From assembly GCF_020523985.1 (NCBI RefSeq), contig NZ_JAIVKM010000001.1:868001-932000 (forward strand): a stretch of DNA of 64,000 nt. The letters are read 5' to 3'. Below are positions 1-8,530 of the stretch, in pieces. How positions within the stretch are numbered: the first letter of the stretch is position 1; every line of letters starts with the position of its first letter. This DNA is from Mangrovibacter yixingensis. GTDB taxonomy: Bacteria > Pseudomonadota > Gammaproteobacteria > Enterobacterales > Enterobacteriaceae. A program made the position numbers and the translations under genes. The notes under the pieces were generated by a model, which did not search any database, had not been told where the DNA came from, and saw only the letters and a program-made list of their open reading frames with translations.

Positions 1-266
1 GGCCAGGGGAATAACAGTTCAACAGATGCCGATGCGATAAAAAAGCACAGTAAGGTGATGAGTAGATTTTTGAGCCGGCCGGTCAGCCTGTCGTCCAGGT
101 CGGTAAGTGCTGCGGCAACCACACCAAGTGTTAGCGGAATAGTGAGGCGGACTTCGCCGAGCCACCAAGGGAAAGCCGCTGCACCAAACAGAGCAACAAA
201 AATTCGCAGGTTATAAAGCCAGCTACTTTTCCAGGTATAACGGTGCAGCCATTGGGATATTAACAT
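1..266 (-). CDS. yccS: YccS N-terminus (FUSC-family inner membrane protein), partial
   Basis: Only the first 88 codons are in the window; the gene runs off the left edge. The reading frame from the ATG at 266 gives a hydrophobic N-terminus with the stretches FPWWLGEVRLTIPLTLG and AALTDLDDRLTGRLKNL, which match the start of E. coli YccS closely. YccS is a large multi-spanning inner membrane protein of the FUSC (fusaric-acid-resistance-like) family whose substrate is not established. It follows yccF on the same strand with a 17-base gap, so the two are probably cotranscribed as in E. coli. The identification is secure from the N-terminus, but nothing can be said about the integrity of the rest. 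Confidence 0.85.
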   Translation of the reverse strand, partial: MLISQWLHRYTWKSSWLYNLRIFVALFGAAAFPWWLGEVRLTIPLTLGVVAAALTDLDDRLTGRLKNLLITLLCFFIASASVELLFPW

Positions 267-283
267 CACTGACAGCGCCCCGT

Positions 284-730
284 TTACTGGAAGCGGCCGC
301 GGGCATTGGCTTCCCGGGCTGCCTGGGCTACTTCAACGGAAACAACACGACGGCCTACGGGCCATAAGGCAATAGCTGCCAGTTTAAAATTGGCGATACC
401 AACAGGAATACCAATAATACTCAGGCATTGTATTATCCCGGTGCTGATATGCAGCAGGCACAACCACCAACCGAACACTACAAACCAGAAGACATTAAGC
501 AGCGTTCCACCCGCATTCATCAGCTCATTTTTGCGCTCCGGGTATAACACATCAACATGTACAGCTTCATTGCCAAATGGGAAAAGTGAAAGGCGTGTAA
601 TTTCCCAGCATGAACGGGTCAATGGCAAAGTGAAGATCAATACAATGCTTACCAGTGTTGCCAGAAGCCAACTAAGAGTAGTCAGAAAACCACCCAGAAC
701 GAAGTTAAGAATGTTTAATACTGTTCTCAT
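284..730 (-). CDS. yccF: YccF, YccF-domain inner membrane protein
   Basis: A 148-residue protein matching E. coli YccF over its whole length. It has two related YccF (DUF307) halves, each with a hydrophobic hairpin: about residues 5-35 (LNFVLGGFLTTLSWLL) and 75-115 (LLNVFWFVVFGWWLCL, then GIIQCLSIIGIPVG). Function is unknown; the family is an inner membrane protein often encoded with yccS. It lies 17 bases upstream of yccS in a probable operon and is divergent from helD, with 122 bases between the two starts. Confidence 0.9.
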   Translation of the reverse strand: MRTVLNILNFVLGGFLTTLSWLLATLVSIVLIFTLPLTRSCWEITRLSLFPFGNEAVHVDVLYPERKNELMNAGGTLLNVFWFVVFGWWLCLLHISTGIIQCLSIIGIPVGIANFKLAAIALWPVGRRVVSVEVAQAAREANARGRFQ

Positions 731-852
731 AATATCTCATAGGTATGTGACATGGCGGAGAATAACCCTAATGATTGTATCGTGTTTTTACTCTGGAGCA
801 CGATTTCTCTCGCAGGTACACTTACATAAAAACCGGATAATCAGGCCTGATA

Positions 853-2907
853 ATGGAACTTAAAGCAACTGCACTGGGAAAACACCTGGCCCAGCACCCT
901 TATAATCGGGTCACATTACTCAATGCTGGCGTAAATGTAGCTGGCGATAAGCATGAATATCTTATCCCTTTTAACCAACTGATTGCCATTAACTGTAAGC
1001 GGGGCCTGGTGTGGGGCGAACTGGAGTTTGTCCTGCCCGATAATAAAGTTGTCCGCCTGCATGGAACGGAATGGAGCGAAACTCAACGTTTCTGGCATCA
1101 CCTCAATGAGCGCTGGCAACAGTGGGGCGAGGAAATGAGCCAGGTTGCCGCAGGGGCACTGAATAATCTGGTGGCCTGGTATCAGGAAGTTGCTCCCGAA
1201 GATAAATGGCTCAGCCTGGATAAGGTTGATGAAGTTTGTCAGCGTACACGGCAAGTGCTGCAGGCATTGCCTCTGCCTGACCAGCGGATCCCTGCCTTTG
1301 ATGTTTGCCGTGATTCCTGGCTAACCTGCAAAAGCTGGTTGGATGATGCACAGGCTAAACGCCTTACGCATAACCAGCATTACACCGATGTTATGCTGGA
1401 ACGCCATAAGGATTTCTTCGCTCAGGTGGAAAGTGCGCCGTTAAACGCTTCTCAAGCCCGTGCTGTGGTTAATGGTGAAAAAAATATGCTGGTACTGGCG
1501 GGAGCGGGAAGTGGGAAAACCTCTGTTCTGGTTGCCCGCGCAGGTTGGCTAATCGCACGTAATCTTGCAAATGCAGACCAAATTTTGCTGCTTGCGTTCG
1601 GCCGTAAGGCCGCACAAGAAATGGATCAGCGTATTCAGTCCCGGTTACATACCAGTGATATTACAGCACGTACTTTCCATTCCCTCGCGCGCTATATCAT
1701 TGAGCAGGGGGGCCGTAAAGCACCACAAATCAGTGAACTGGAAACTAACACTTCACTGAGGCACCAACTGCTGCTTGATACCTGGGTAGAACAATGCCAG
1801 GAGAAGAAAGCACAGGCAAAGGGATGGCGTCAGTGGCTTGAGGATGAGCTTGAATGGGCTCTGCCAGAAGGTGATTTTTGGCAGGATAATGACGTTAAAA
1901 AGCGTCTTGCTCCACGGCTGGAGACCTGGCTTGGGTTAATTCGCATGCATGGCGGAACCCAGGCCGATATGATTTCCAGTGCACCAGAGGACATTCGTGA
2001 CACTTTCCAAAAGCGTGTTCGCCTGATGGCACCATTAGTAAAAGCATGGAAAAAGTCATTGAAAGATGCCAATGCGCTCGATTTTTCAGGACTGATTCAT
2101 CAGGCCGTGAATGTGCTGGAAAAAGGGCGCTTTATCAGCCCATGGAAGCATATTCTGGTTGACGAATTTCAGGATATCTCACCACAGCGTGCCGCTCTAC
2201 TTGGCGCACTCCAACAGCAAAACTCACAAACATCACTCTATGCCGTGGGTGATGACTGGCAGGCTATTTATCGTTTTAGTGGGGCATCACTTGATTTAAC
2301 TACCTCATTTAATGAGCATTTCGGCCAGGGAGATGAATGCGCGCTTGATACAACCTACCGTTTTCATTCCCGCATTGGTGAAATAGCTAATGCTTTTATC
2401 CAACAAAACCCAAACCAACGGGAAAAACCGCTGAACAGTGTGCGTAAAGGGGATAAAAAAGCGGTTAACTTACTTGATGAAACACAACTGCATGCTCTGC
2501 TGGACAAAATGAGTGGGTATGTTAAGCCCGATGAAACCATCCTTGTGCTGGCCCGCTACCATTTCTTGCGCCCGGAACTATTGCAACAGGCCGCTACACG
2601 CTGGCCTAAATTGCAGATTACTTTTATGACGGTTCATGCCAGCAAAGGCCAGGAAGCTGATTATGTAATTGTCTGTGGGTTGCAGGAAGGGAAAGATGGT
2701 TTCCCGGCACCGGCACGTGAAACCATTCTTGAACAGGGCCTGCTGCCAGCCGCTGAAGAGTTTGCCGATGCCGAAGAGCGGCGTTTACTCTATGTCGCTA
2801 TGACCCGGGCAAAACAAAAAGTGTGGCTGCTGTATAACAAAAAGCAGCCATCCCGTTTTGTCGAAATACTGAAAGAGCTCGGTGTACCCGTTTTGAAAAA
2901 GCCCTGA
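853..2907 (+). CDS. helD: DNA helicase IV (UvrD/Rep superfamily 1)
   Basis: A 684-residue protein, the length of E. coli HelD (ATP-dependent 3'-5' DNA helicase IV, linked to RecF-pathway recombination). Visible helicase motifs include Walker A GAGSGKT near residue 217, DEFQDIS (motif II, Walker B) near 436, GDDWQAIYRFSG (motif III) near 465, TVHASKGQEAD (motif V) near 595 and LLYVAMTRAK (motif VI) near 645. The N-terminal ~190 residues form the HelD-specific extension. It is divergent from yccF and convergent with mgsA, which ends 4 bases downstream. The call is essentially certain. Confidence 0.97.
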   Translation: MELKATALGKHLAQHPYNRVTLLNAGVNVAGDKHEYLIPFNQLIAINCKRGLVWGELEFVLPDNKVVRLHGTEWSETQRFWHHLNERWQQWGEEMSQVAAGALNNLVAWYQEVAPEDKWLSLDKVDEVCQRTRQVLQALPLPDQRIPAFDVCRDSWLTCKSWLDDAQAKRLTHNQHYTDVMLERHKDFFAQVESAPLNASQARAVVNGEKNMLVLAGAGSGKTSVLVARAGWLIARNLANADQILLLAFGRKAAQEMDQRIQSRLHTSDITARTFHSLARYIIEQGGRKAPQISELETNTSLRHQLLLDTWVEQCQEKKAQAKGWRQWLEDELEWALPEGDFWQDNDVKKRLAPRLETWLGLIRMHGGTQADMISSAPEDIRDTFQKRVRLMAPLVKAWKKSLKDANALDFSGLIHQAVNVLEKGRFISPWKHILVDEFQDISPQRAALLGALQQQNSQTSLYAVGDDWQAIYRFSGASLDLTTSFNEHFGQGDECALDTTYRFHSRIGEIANAFIQQNPNQREKPLNSVRKGDKKAVNLLDETQLHALLDKMSGYVKPDETILVLARYHFLRPELLQQAATRWPKLQITFMTVHASKGQEADYVIVCGLQEGKDGFPAPARETILEQGLLPAAEEFADAEERRLLYVAMTRAKQKVWLLYNKKQPSRFVEILKELGVPVLKKP

Positions 2908-2910
2908 TAA

Positions 2911-3369
2911 TTATTTCAGGCGTTCTGCCAGGTAGCGTTGATAATCCGGGATCTGGATATCAACTTCCTGGCTGAACTCCGGCGATTCAATAATAAAGTT
3001 TGCGGTAGAAGCATTGGTTGCGACTGGGATATTCCATACAGTAGCAAGGCGTAGCAATGCTTTTACATCGGGATCATGCGGGACGGCATTGAGCGGATCC
3101 CAAAAAAAGATCAGCACATCAATTTTCCCTTCAGAAATCATCGCACCAACTTGTTGGTCACCGCCCATCGGGCCACTGAGCATGGCATGCACGTTCAGCC
3201 CGGTCTCTCTTTGAATCAAGTTACCAGTGGTTCCTGTTGCATAGAGGGTATGTTTTTCAAGAATGGACTGATGCTTCCGGGTCCAGTTAAGAAGAAGTGT
3301 TTTACAGTGATCGTGTGCAACCAGCGCAATATGTTTGCTTTCGTTGAGCGTGCGAGTAGTCAGTTCCAT
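2911..3369 (-). CDS. mgsA: Methylglyoxal synthase
   Basis: MgsA converts dihydroxyacetone phosphate to methylglyoxal and phosphate, a cytosolic bypass of lower glycolysis under sugar-phosphate stress. From the ATG at 3369 the protein is 152 residues, exactly the E. coli length, beginning MELTTRTL. An upstream in-frame start at 3429 would add 20 residues absent from E. coli MgsA and was not chosen. Seen are AHDHCK (phosphate binding), [10 protein letters not shown] with the catalytic Asp, and AVPHDPD with the active-site His. It is convergent with helD. The yccT gene that neighbours mgsA in E. coli is missing; yccU follows directly. Confidence 0.96.
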   Translation of the reverse strand: MELTTRTLNESKHIALVAHDHCKTLLLNWTRKHQSILEKHTLYATGTTGNLIQRETGLNVHAMLSGPMGGDQQVGAMISEGKIDVLIFFWDPLNAVPHDPDVKALLRLATVWNIPVATNASTANFIIESPEFSQEVDIQIPDYQRYLAERLK

Positions 3370-3548
3370 AAAGAGTTCACCAGCCTGATAAAAGTTCCTA
3401 CAGATTACTGGATGCAGCCCCAGCTTCAATACGCTAGCGCAAAAAAAATGATGTTGTTCAACTGGCTGACTAGTTTTTCCCGGTCTGCGCCAGGCTATAA
3501 AGGTAATGATATAGTAAACTCATAACAGGTTATGATAAGGAAAATACG

Positions 3549-3965
3549 ATGACTGATAGTGAAATAGCACAGATTCTGCAACAGGCTCGCACCATTGCGT
3601 TGGTAGGTGCCAGCGATAAAGCTGACAGGCCAAGTTATCGGGTCATGGCCTTTTTACTTGATCAGGGCTATCACGTTATTCCTGTATCACCAAAGGTGGC
3701 AGGTAAAACCCTAATGGGCCAACAAGGTTATGCGTGTCTACAGGATATTCCTGAGCCGGTGGATATGGTTGACGTGTTCCGTAATTCAGAAGCGGCTTAT
3801 GAAGTGACGCAGGATGCCATCGCTGTAGGGGCGAAAACTGTATGGATGCAGTTGGGCGTAATGAATGAACCTGCTGCGGTGCTCGCTAAAGACGCCGGGT
3901 TGAATGTTGTCATGGATCGTTGCCCGGCCATTGAAATCCCCCGCCTGGGGCTGAATAAGCAGTAA
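3549..3965 (+). CDS. yccU: YccU, CoA-binding Rossmann protein
   Basis: A 138-residue protein of the CoA_binding family, a single Rossmann domain related to the N-terminal part of succinyl-CoA synthetase alpha chains. Near the N-terminus is IALVGASDKADRPSY, the CoA-binding loop. PVSPKVAGKTLMGQ and VDVFRNSEAA follow, and the C-terminal MDRCPAIEIPRL is a hallmark of the family. The cellular role is not established. It stands alone, with its promoter in the 179-base gap upstream shared with divergent mgsA, and it is convergent with hspQ. Confidence 0.9.
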   Translation: MTDSEIAQILQQARTIALVGASDKADRPSYRVMAFLLDQGYHVIPVSPKVAGKTLMGQQGYACLQDIPEPVDMVDVFRNSEAAYEVTQDAIAVGAKTVWMQLGVMNEPAAVLAKDAGLNVVMDRCPAIEIPRLGLNKQ

Positions 3966-4027
3966 TACTGCAATAGCCTTAACCGGTATTTAGCACAGGA
4001 ATAATTACAGGCAGGAGAAAATCAGCC

Positions 4028-4065
4028 AGCCAGATATATGCCCCGAAAAGGGCTCGTATCTGGCT
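4028..4065 (-). terminator. Hairpin between yccU and hspQ
   Basis: An outer 9-base-pair stem (4028-4036 with 4057-4065) encloses an inner GCCC/GGGC stem. It sits 8 bases beyond the hspQ stop. Reading the minus strand, a TTTT lies about 6 bases after the stem, so it is a plausible rho-independent terminator for hspQ. It may also serve yccU on the other strand. The weak T-run keeps confidence moderate. Confidence 0.5.
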
Positions 4066-4073
4066 TGAGCCAG

Positions 4074-4391
4074 TTAGTTACGAAGTACGGGAGAAGCCAG
4101 TTTACGTTGTATGGTTGCAGCCAGTTCATCCATCGAGGGTTGCTCTGGGTGCTCATCGGCAATTTCCCCACTAAGTTGCGCCTCTGCCAGGTAAGTATGA
4201 ACAGGCTGGCCTTCGTCATCTTCCATCACAACATGATACCAGGGGGCTTTACGCAAAGAGTAATCAGCCCCCAGTTCATCTTCTGCGGGTTCTTCCAGCG
4301 AATATTCTGCGTCAATATCCACTACCACACCGAGGTAACCCAGCAAGGAGTGACGCACTTGCTGACCAATACCGAATTTGCTGGCAATCAT
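4074..4391 (-). CDS. hspQ: Heat shock protein HspQ (hemimethylated-DNA-binding fold)
   Basis: A 105-residue protein matching E. coli Hsp[29 protein letters not shown] at the start and [25 protein letters not shown] in the centre are diagnostic of the YccV-like fold. Known HspQ helps degrade an unstable mutant form of DnaA and acts as an adaptor or specificity enhancer for Lon. It lies 66 bases downstream of rlmI on the same strand and may be partly cotranscribed with it. No sigma-32 promoter was identified with confidence. Confidence 0.95.
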   Translation of the reverse strand: MIASKFGIGQQVRHSLLGYLGVVVDIDAEYSLEEPAEDELGADYSLRKAPWYHVVMEDDEGQPVHTYLAEAQLSGEIADEHPEQPSMDELAATIQRKLASPVLRN

Positions 4392-4457
4392 ATATACCTC
4401 CCCGGGGTCTTGCCTTTACTATTACTCTAGATGTGGGCAAGACCTTTCCGTTTCAAG

Positions 4458-5684
4458 TTACATGATGCGACAGGCAAACCCTTTAAGGTATAACCCTTCC
4501 GGGTAAGTTGCGATAACCGGGTGGTCCGCTGCCTGACGGAACTGCTCTATAAATTGTATATCACGCCCGGCATCAATGGCGGCATCAGCAACAATTTTCT
4601 GAAATAAATCACTGGTCATCAGGCCAGAGCATGAGAAGGTAAGTAACACACCGCCCGGGTTGAGTAACTGGATAGCCAGCATATTAATATCTTTGTAACC
4701 CCGACAGGCCCCCGCCAGTTGGTTTTTGTTTTCAACAAACTTTGGCGGATCCATCACGATAACATCGAATTTTTCGCCCTGATCACGGTATTTGCGCAAT
4801 AGCTTGAAAACATCATCGCGAACAAACTGAGCTTTGCTTAAATCCAGTTTATTCAGCTCGATGTTTTGGCGAGCGACATCCAGCGCTTCCTGTGATGTAT
4901 CAACGCTGACAACTTCTTTACACCCACCGATTAATGCGGAAACTGCGAACCCTCCGGTGTAAGAAAAACAGTTCAGCACTCGCTTGTTTTCAACATAGCG
5001 GCGGGTAGCCAGACGGCTGTCTCTTTGATCAAGGTAATAGCCAGTTTTGTGGCCCTGGCGAATATCTACCAGTAATTGCATTTCATGTTCTTTAATCGGA
5101 AGCAGTGCTGGTGGCATGTCACCACTGATAAGCCCCTGCGCAAGTGGCAGACCTTCTTTTTTACGAACAGCCACGTCTGAACGTTCATACAATGAGCTTT
5201 CCGGATAACAAGTTTGTAATGCAGTAATCAGAGCTTCTCGTTGGTGTTCAGCACCCGCTGAGAGCAGCTGTAACACTAAAAAGGTTCCAAACCTGTCAAT
5301 GGTAATTCCCGGGAGCCCGTCGGATTCACCGGCAACCAGGCGGTAGCTATCAAGGCCATCTTTTTCCGCCAGCCAGTCACGCCAATACTGTGCCTGGCGT
5401 AATTTACGGATAAAGAAGTCAACATCAATCTGCTCTGTAACATCAAATGTCCAGACGCGGGCACGGATTTGTGATGCCGGTGACAGCGCACCTCTGGCAA
5501 TCCACTTCCCTTGATGGTCAACAATATCAACAGTTTCTCCGCTCCCGGCGTTCCCTTCAATCCGGGATACAGCCCCAGAGAAAACCCATGGATGGCGGCG
5601 CAGAAGTGATTTTTCACGGCCTTTAGCCAGTACCAAACGGGGTAGAGAACCAGACAACGAAGTAGAAATTGAGGGTTTACTCAT
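4458..5684 (-). CDS. rlmI: 23S rRNA m5C1962 methyltransferase
   Basis: RlmI methylates C1962 of 23S rRNA using S-adenosylmethionine. The protein has an N-terminal PUA domain (about residues 12-90, [20 protein letters not shown]) and a C-terminal Rossmann methyltransferase: [20 protein letters not shown] (SAM-binding motif I), DPPKF (motif IV) and TFSCSGLM with the catalytic Cys (motif VI). The ATG at 5684 gives 408 residues, about 12 more than the E. coli protein I recall; no closer ATG exists, and AAGG lies at a suitable distance upstream. A TTG at 5687 is a less likely alternative. Confidence 0.95.
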   Translation of the reverse strand: MSKPSISTSLSGSLPRLVLAKGREKSLLRRHPWVFSGAVSRIEGNAGSGETVDIVDHQGKWIARGALSPASQIRARVWTFDVTEQIDVDFFIRKLRQAQYWRDWLAEKDGLDSYRLVAGESDGLPGITIDRFGTFLVLQLLSAGAEHQREALITALQTCYPESSLYERSDVAVRKKEGLPLAQGLISGDMPPALLPIKEHEMQLLVDIRQGHKTGYYLDQRDSRLATRRYVENKRVLNCFSYTGGFAVSALIGGCKEVVSVDTSQEALDVARQNIELNKLDLSKAQFVRDDVFKLLRKYRDQGEKFDVIVMDPPKFVENKNQLAGACRGYKDINMLAIQLLNPGGVLLTFSCSGLMTSDLFQKIVADAAIDAGRDIQFIEQFRQAADHPVIATYPEGLYLKGFACRIM

Positions 5685-5866
5685 CAAGGGTTACCTTAAA
5701 CGCGAAACAGCATAGTGATTAATATCGGAAAGGTGCGTAGCGTAGCACATTGCGTGCCAGGCAGCATTATCGAACCGTTTACTGTTACGTTCGCCACCAG
5801 TAGATGCGAGCAAAACCAAGTCTTGTATATACTTACTTAAACAGATTTGAGCCGTGGAGAAGCGAA

Positions 5867-6148
5867 ATGGCAGCATATTGTGTAATGGCTTGGGTTCATG
5901 GCCGTGTTCAAGGGGTAGGGTTTCGTTACAGTACGCAGTATGAGGCTAAAAAGTTGGGGGTGACGGGCTATGCTCGTAATATGGATGATGGCAGTGTAGA
6001 GGTGCTGGCTTGTGGGGAACCCGGGGCGGTGGACACACTGATTAATTGGCTAAAAGCGGGTGGCCCACGCAGCGCAAGGGTTGAGAAGGTACTGACAGAG
6101 CCTCATCACCCTCAGCGTGAGTGGACCAATTTTGGTATTCGCTATTAG
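5867..6148 (+). CDS. yccX: Acylphosphatase
   Basis: A 93-residue acylphosphatase that hydrolyses carboxyl-phosphate bonds. The signature [10 protein letters not shown] (substrate-binding Arg) and the [13 protein letters not shown] block with the catalytic Asn are intact. The ATG at 5867 has GGAG upstream and matches the E. coli N-terminus; an upstream ATG in the same frame at 5804 has no support. The 3' end overlaps that of convergent tusE by 4 bases. Confidence 0.95.
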   Translation: MAAYCVMAWVHGRVQGVGFRYSTQYEAKKLGVTGYARNMDDGSVEVLACGEPGAVDTLINWLKAGGPRSARVEKVLTEPHHPQREWTNFGIRY

Positions 6149-6474
6149 ATGCACTTAACCGGCTTTGGCAAACCAGCAATTTTAGTCGCCTGTTTGGCCG
6201 GGCCTTTAGGAAAAAGGCGGTAGAGATAGCGGCTATTTCCTTTTTCTTCCCCGAAAGTTTTTGCCATTGCTTTGACCAGCATGCGAATAGCGGGGGAGGT
6301 ATTAAATTCCAGGTAAAAGTTGCGAACAAACATAACCACTTCCCAGTGTTCTTCACTCAGCGAAATACCTTCGTTTTGAGCAATAACTTCTGCCAGCGGT
6401 TTACTCCACAGCCCCGAGTCTTTCAGGTAGCCTTCGGTGTCTGTGTCAATTTCGGTGCCGTTAAACATCAACAT
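6145..6474 (-). CDS. tusE: Sulfurtransferase TusE (DsrC family)
   Basis: TusE is the last carrier of the TusA-TusBCD-TusE relay and passes persulfide sulfur to MnmA for 2-thiouridine formation in tRNA. From the ATG at 6474 the protein has 109 residues as in E. coli. It contains [27 protein letters not shown]-type DsrC sequence, [18 protein letters not shown], and the C-terminal PVKCI whose penultimate Cys is catalytic. Starts at 6501 (ATG) or 6504 (TTG) would add 9 or 10 residues. No ribosome-binding site is strong, so the start rests on homologue length. Confidence 0.94.
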   Translation of the reverse strand: MLMFNGTEIDTDTEGYLKDSGLWSKPLAEVIAQNEGISLSEEHWEVVMFVRNFYLEFNTSPAIRMLVKAMAKTFGEEKGNSRYLYRLFPKGPAKQATKIAGLPKPVKCI

Positions 6475-6551
6475 ACTATTTCGTTCACTAAACTCAGTCA
6501 TCAACCAACAAGAATGGCACTCAGTGTAGCACTTTCTTTGCTGGCATAAAA

Positions 6552-6579
6552 AATTGCCCCGCTCAGTGGCGGGGCAATT
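6552..6579. terminator. Bidirectional-type terminator hairpin between tusE and yccA
   Basis: A perfect 10-base-pair stem, AATTGCCCCG with CGGGGCAATT, around an 8-base loop lies 27 bases downstream of the yccA stop. On the minus strand it is followed by TTTTTTATG, a good rho-independent signal for yccA ahead of tusE. Confidence 0.85.
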
Positions 6580-6606
6580 CAGTAAAACAAATGCAGGGCG
6601 ATGGAA

Positions 6607-7266
6607 CTAGTCGCGGCTGGCAAAGCCCAGAATACTGAGCAGGCTGACGAAGATGTTGTACAACGAGACATACAGGCTCACAGTTGCACGAATATAGTTC
6701 GTTTCCCCACCGTGGATGATGTTACTGGTTTCATAAAGGATAGCCCCTGAAGAAATCAGAATAAACACAGCGCTAATAGCCAGGTGCAAGGCAGGAAGTT
6801 GTAGGAAGATGTTGGCGACCATGCCAATCAGCACCACAACAACCCCAGCCATTAACATACCGCCCATGAAAGACATATCTTTGCGGGTTGTCAGCACATA
6901 AGCGGAGCAGCAGAAAAACACCAACGCTGTACCACCCAACGCCATACCAATCACATCGCCCATTCCGGCAGACAGATAAGCGTTTAAAATCGGGCCCAGG
7001 ATATAACCTAAGAATCCGGTAAAGGCGAATGCCGCAATAATGCCTGTAGGCTTATTAGCAAGGCGGTAAGTCAGGAACATTAAACCATACATCCCAACCA
7101 GGGTGAGGATAAGGCCGGGAGAAGGTAAGGCAAGCACTGTACTGGCGGTTGCAGTAATAGCTGAAAACGCCAGTGTCAGGCTCAACAGGAAATAAGTGTT
7201 TCTCAGCACCTTGTGGGTACTGAGTAGCGATGAGCGATCGCGGGTAGAGGTAACAATACGATCCAT
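6607..7266 (-). CDS. yccA: YccA, Bax1-I family modulator of FtsH
   Basis: A 219-residue inner membrane protein with seven hydrophobic segments spread over residues ~25-215 and a charged N-terminus ([19 protein letters not shown]). It belongs to the Bax inhibitor-1 family; known YccA is a substrate and inhibitor of the FtsH protease and protects jammed SecY from degradation. It is preceded by GAGAG near the start. The same membrane-stress role is expected here because the sequence matches the E. coli protein closely. The upstream 345 bases before the tRNA promoter hold only its control region. Confidence 0.94.
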   Translation of the reverse strand: MDRIVTSTRDRSSLLSTHKVLRNTYFLLSLTLAFSAITATASTVLALPSPGLILTLVGMYGLMFLTYRLANKPTGIIAAFAFTGFLGYILGPILNAYLSAGMGDVIGMALGGTALVFFCCSAYVLTTRKDMSFMGGMLMAGVVVVLIGMVANIFLQLPALHLAISAVFILISSGAILYETSNIIHGGETNYIRATVSLYVSLYNIFVSLLSILGFASRD

Positions 7267-7611
7267 TTTTACTCTCTCTATAAACAGGTGTTATAGCGTT
7301 CAGAATAGGTAAGGCTATTTCACTAGAAAAGCGCGTTTACCCATCTTTACCTCTTCTGATGTGTTTCAGAGCCAGGCTGATGTTTTCATGACTTTTGGGC
7401 TGTAAGTTACCTGTCGGTTGCGATTAACCCATGGAACATTTGCACTAAAGCAAATACGCTTACCCACAATTGCCTGGTTCGGCTGGTTATAGTCAGGTAA
7501 GTAATAACGCTTTGTTGCTGATTTTATTGCCGAATAACTAACCATAATGCCGTATTTTCATGCAAATAACCCCGTTTTGTTGATTTTTAAAGCAAACGAA
7601 CAAATTGGTGC

Positions 7612-7640
7612 TTTACATGACGCAAGGGGACGTTTATAGT
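7612..7640 (+). promoter_or_regulatory. Sigma-70 promoter of tRNA-Ser
   Basis: TTTACA (7612-7617) and TATAGT (7635-7640) are 17 bases apart and end 12 bases before the mature tRNA. GCGCC just after the -10 resembles the GC-rich discriminator of stringently controlled stable-RNA promoters. Confidence 0.75.
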
Positions 7641-7652
7641 GCGCCTCATTCC

Positions 7653-7740
7653 GGAAGTGTGGCCGAGCGGTTGAAGGCACCGGTCTTGAAAACCGGCGAC
7701 TCGAAAGGGTCCCAGAGTTCGAATCTCTGCGCTTCCGCCA
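7653..7740 (+). tRNA. serT: tRNA-Ser (anticodon UGA)
   Basis: An 88-nucleotide class II tRNA. The acceptor stem pairs GGAAGTG with CGCTTCC, the anticodon loop CTTGAAA carries TGA, a long variable arm is present, the T-loop is GTTCGAATC, and CCA is encoded. In E. coli serT follows yccA in the same way. It is a single-gene transcript with its own promoter and terminator. Confidence 0.97.
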
Positions 7741-7747
7741 TATTGAG

Positions 7748-7785
7748 AACCCCGTGATACATCAGTATCACGGGGTTTTTCTTTT
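7748..7785 (+). terminator. Rho-independent terminator of tRNA-Ser
   Basis: A perfect 12-base-pair stem (7748-7759 with 7766-7777) with a 6-base loop is followed by TTTCTTTTT, directly downstream of the tRNA. Confidence 0.93.
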
Positions 7786-8052
7786 TGTGCTGTGCCGCCA
7801 TAAAAACCGTTTCCGCTATTGCGCGACGGCTATACTCCGTTGTCCATTTCCACCGCACATGACTTCCGCACACTCCCTGGTTCGCAATTGCACGGTTACC
7901 ATCTACATACACACCCGGCCAGTAACCCGTCCTCTATCGGGGCGCGATTCCCCACCGCTAACCCTGTTTGATTTCTTCTAACCATATAATAAATAATGTT
8001 TTTAATGGTGTGGAAATACCTGTCGGTAGTAAAACGAGTGGTAAATGTAATT

Positions 8053-8070
8053 GTTATGTTATAACGTATC
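8053..8070 (+). promoter_or_regulatory. Zur-box-like operator of hisI2
   Basis: The 18 bases GTTATGTTATAACGTATC form a near-palindrome that differs at two positions from the gamma-proteobacterial Zur consensus as I recall it (GATATGTTATAACATATC). It ends 22 bases before the hisI2 start, where it would overlap the promoter or transcription start. Zinc-loaded Zur represses from such sites. The assignment rests on this match plus the identity of the genes downstream. Confidence 0.8.
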
Positions 8071-8092
8071 TGTAAAGTGTAGGGGGAGCTTA

Positions 8093-8500
8093 ATGTTTCA
8101 ATTAATAGAAAACGCGCAGGCTGGCGCAATATTCGCCCTTAACGAAGTCATACAGGCGATTCCCTGGAATGAGGACGGCCTGATTACCGCGATTGCTCAG
8201 CAGTATGACTCCGGTGAAGTGTTGATGCTGGCCTGGATGAATCTACAAGCGCTGCAAGAAACATTAACAACCCGGCGGGCATGCTACTGGTCTCGCTCCC
8301 GGCAAATGTTATGGCGCAAAGGTGATACTTCCGGGTGCATACAACAGGTACATGATATTCGCTTTGACTGTGACGGAGATGCACTACTACTGCTGGTGGA
8401 TCAAACGGGTGGTGCCTGCCACACCGGCCGTCGTAGCTGTTTTTATAATGCAGTTAGGGGCGATGGAGTGGTTGTTCTGGCGAGCCCACTCAGGCTCTGA
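8093..8500 (+). CDS. HisI2, phosphoribosyl-AMP cyclohydrolase paralogue (zinc-starvation type)
   Basis: A 135-residue single-domain PRA-CH protein (step 3 of histidine synthesis) with no PRA-PH domain, unlike the bifunctional HisIE at 40874-41485. Residues 45-80 carry MLAWMN and the YWSRSRQ-LW-KGDTSG block. FDCDGD (92-96, Mg ligands) and Cys93, Cys109, Cys116 (ACHTGRRSC) are the usual metal ligands. The ATG at 8093 has AGGGGGAG upstream. It is first in a probable operon with two COG0523 genes behind a Zur-like box. From the known association of this paralogue with COG0523 and Zur, I infer it keeps histidine synthesis going when zinc is short. It retains the zinc-type Cys residues, so it may be a COG0523 client rather than metal-free. 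Confidence 0.85.
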   Translation: MFQLIENAQAGAIFALNEVIQAIPWNEDGLITAIAQQYDSGEVLMLAWMNLQALQETLTTRRACYWSRSRQMLWRKGDTSGCIQQVHDIRFDCDGDALLLLVDQTGGACHTGRRSCFYNAVRGDGVVVLASPLRL

Positions 8501-8530
8501 CTAGTAAAAAATGATGTAGAGGAGCTGCAA

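Noticed and set aside
306-863. 185-codon plus-strand open frame
   Set aside because: Antisense to yccF, no ribosome-binding site, composition unlike a protein; it is a shadow of the conserved minus-strand gene.
7267-7611. Long gap before the serine tRNA as a possible RNA gene or integration remnant
   Set aside because: No terminator, direct repeat of the tRNA 3' end, or integrase gene was found nearby; only control sequences for yccA and the tRNA are expected.
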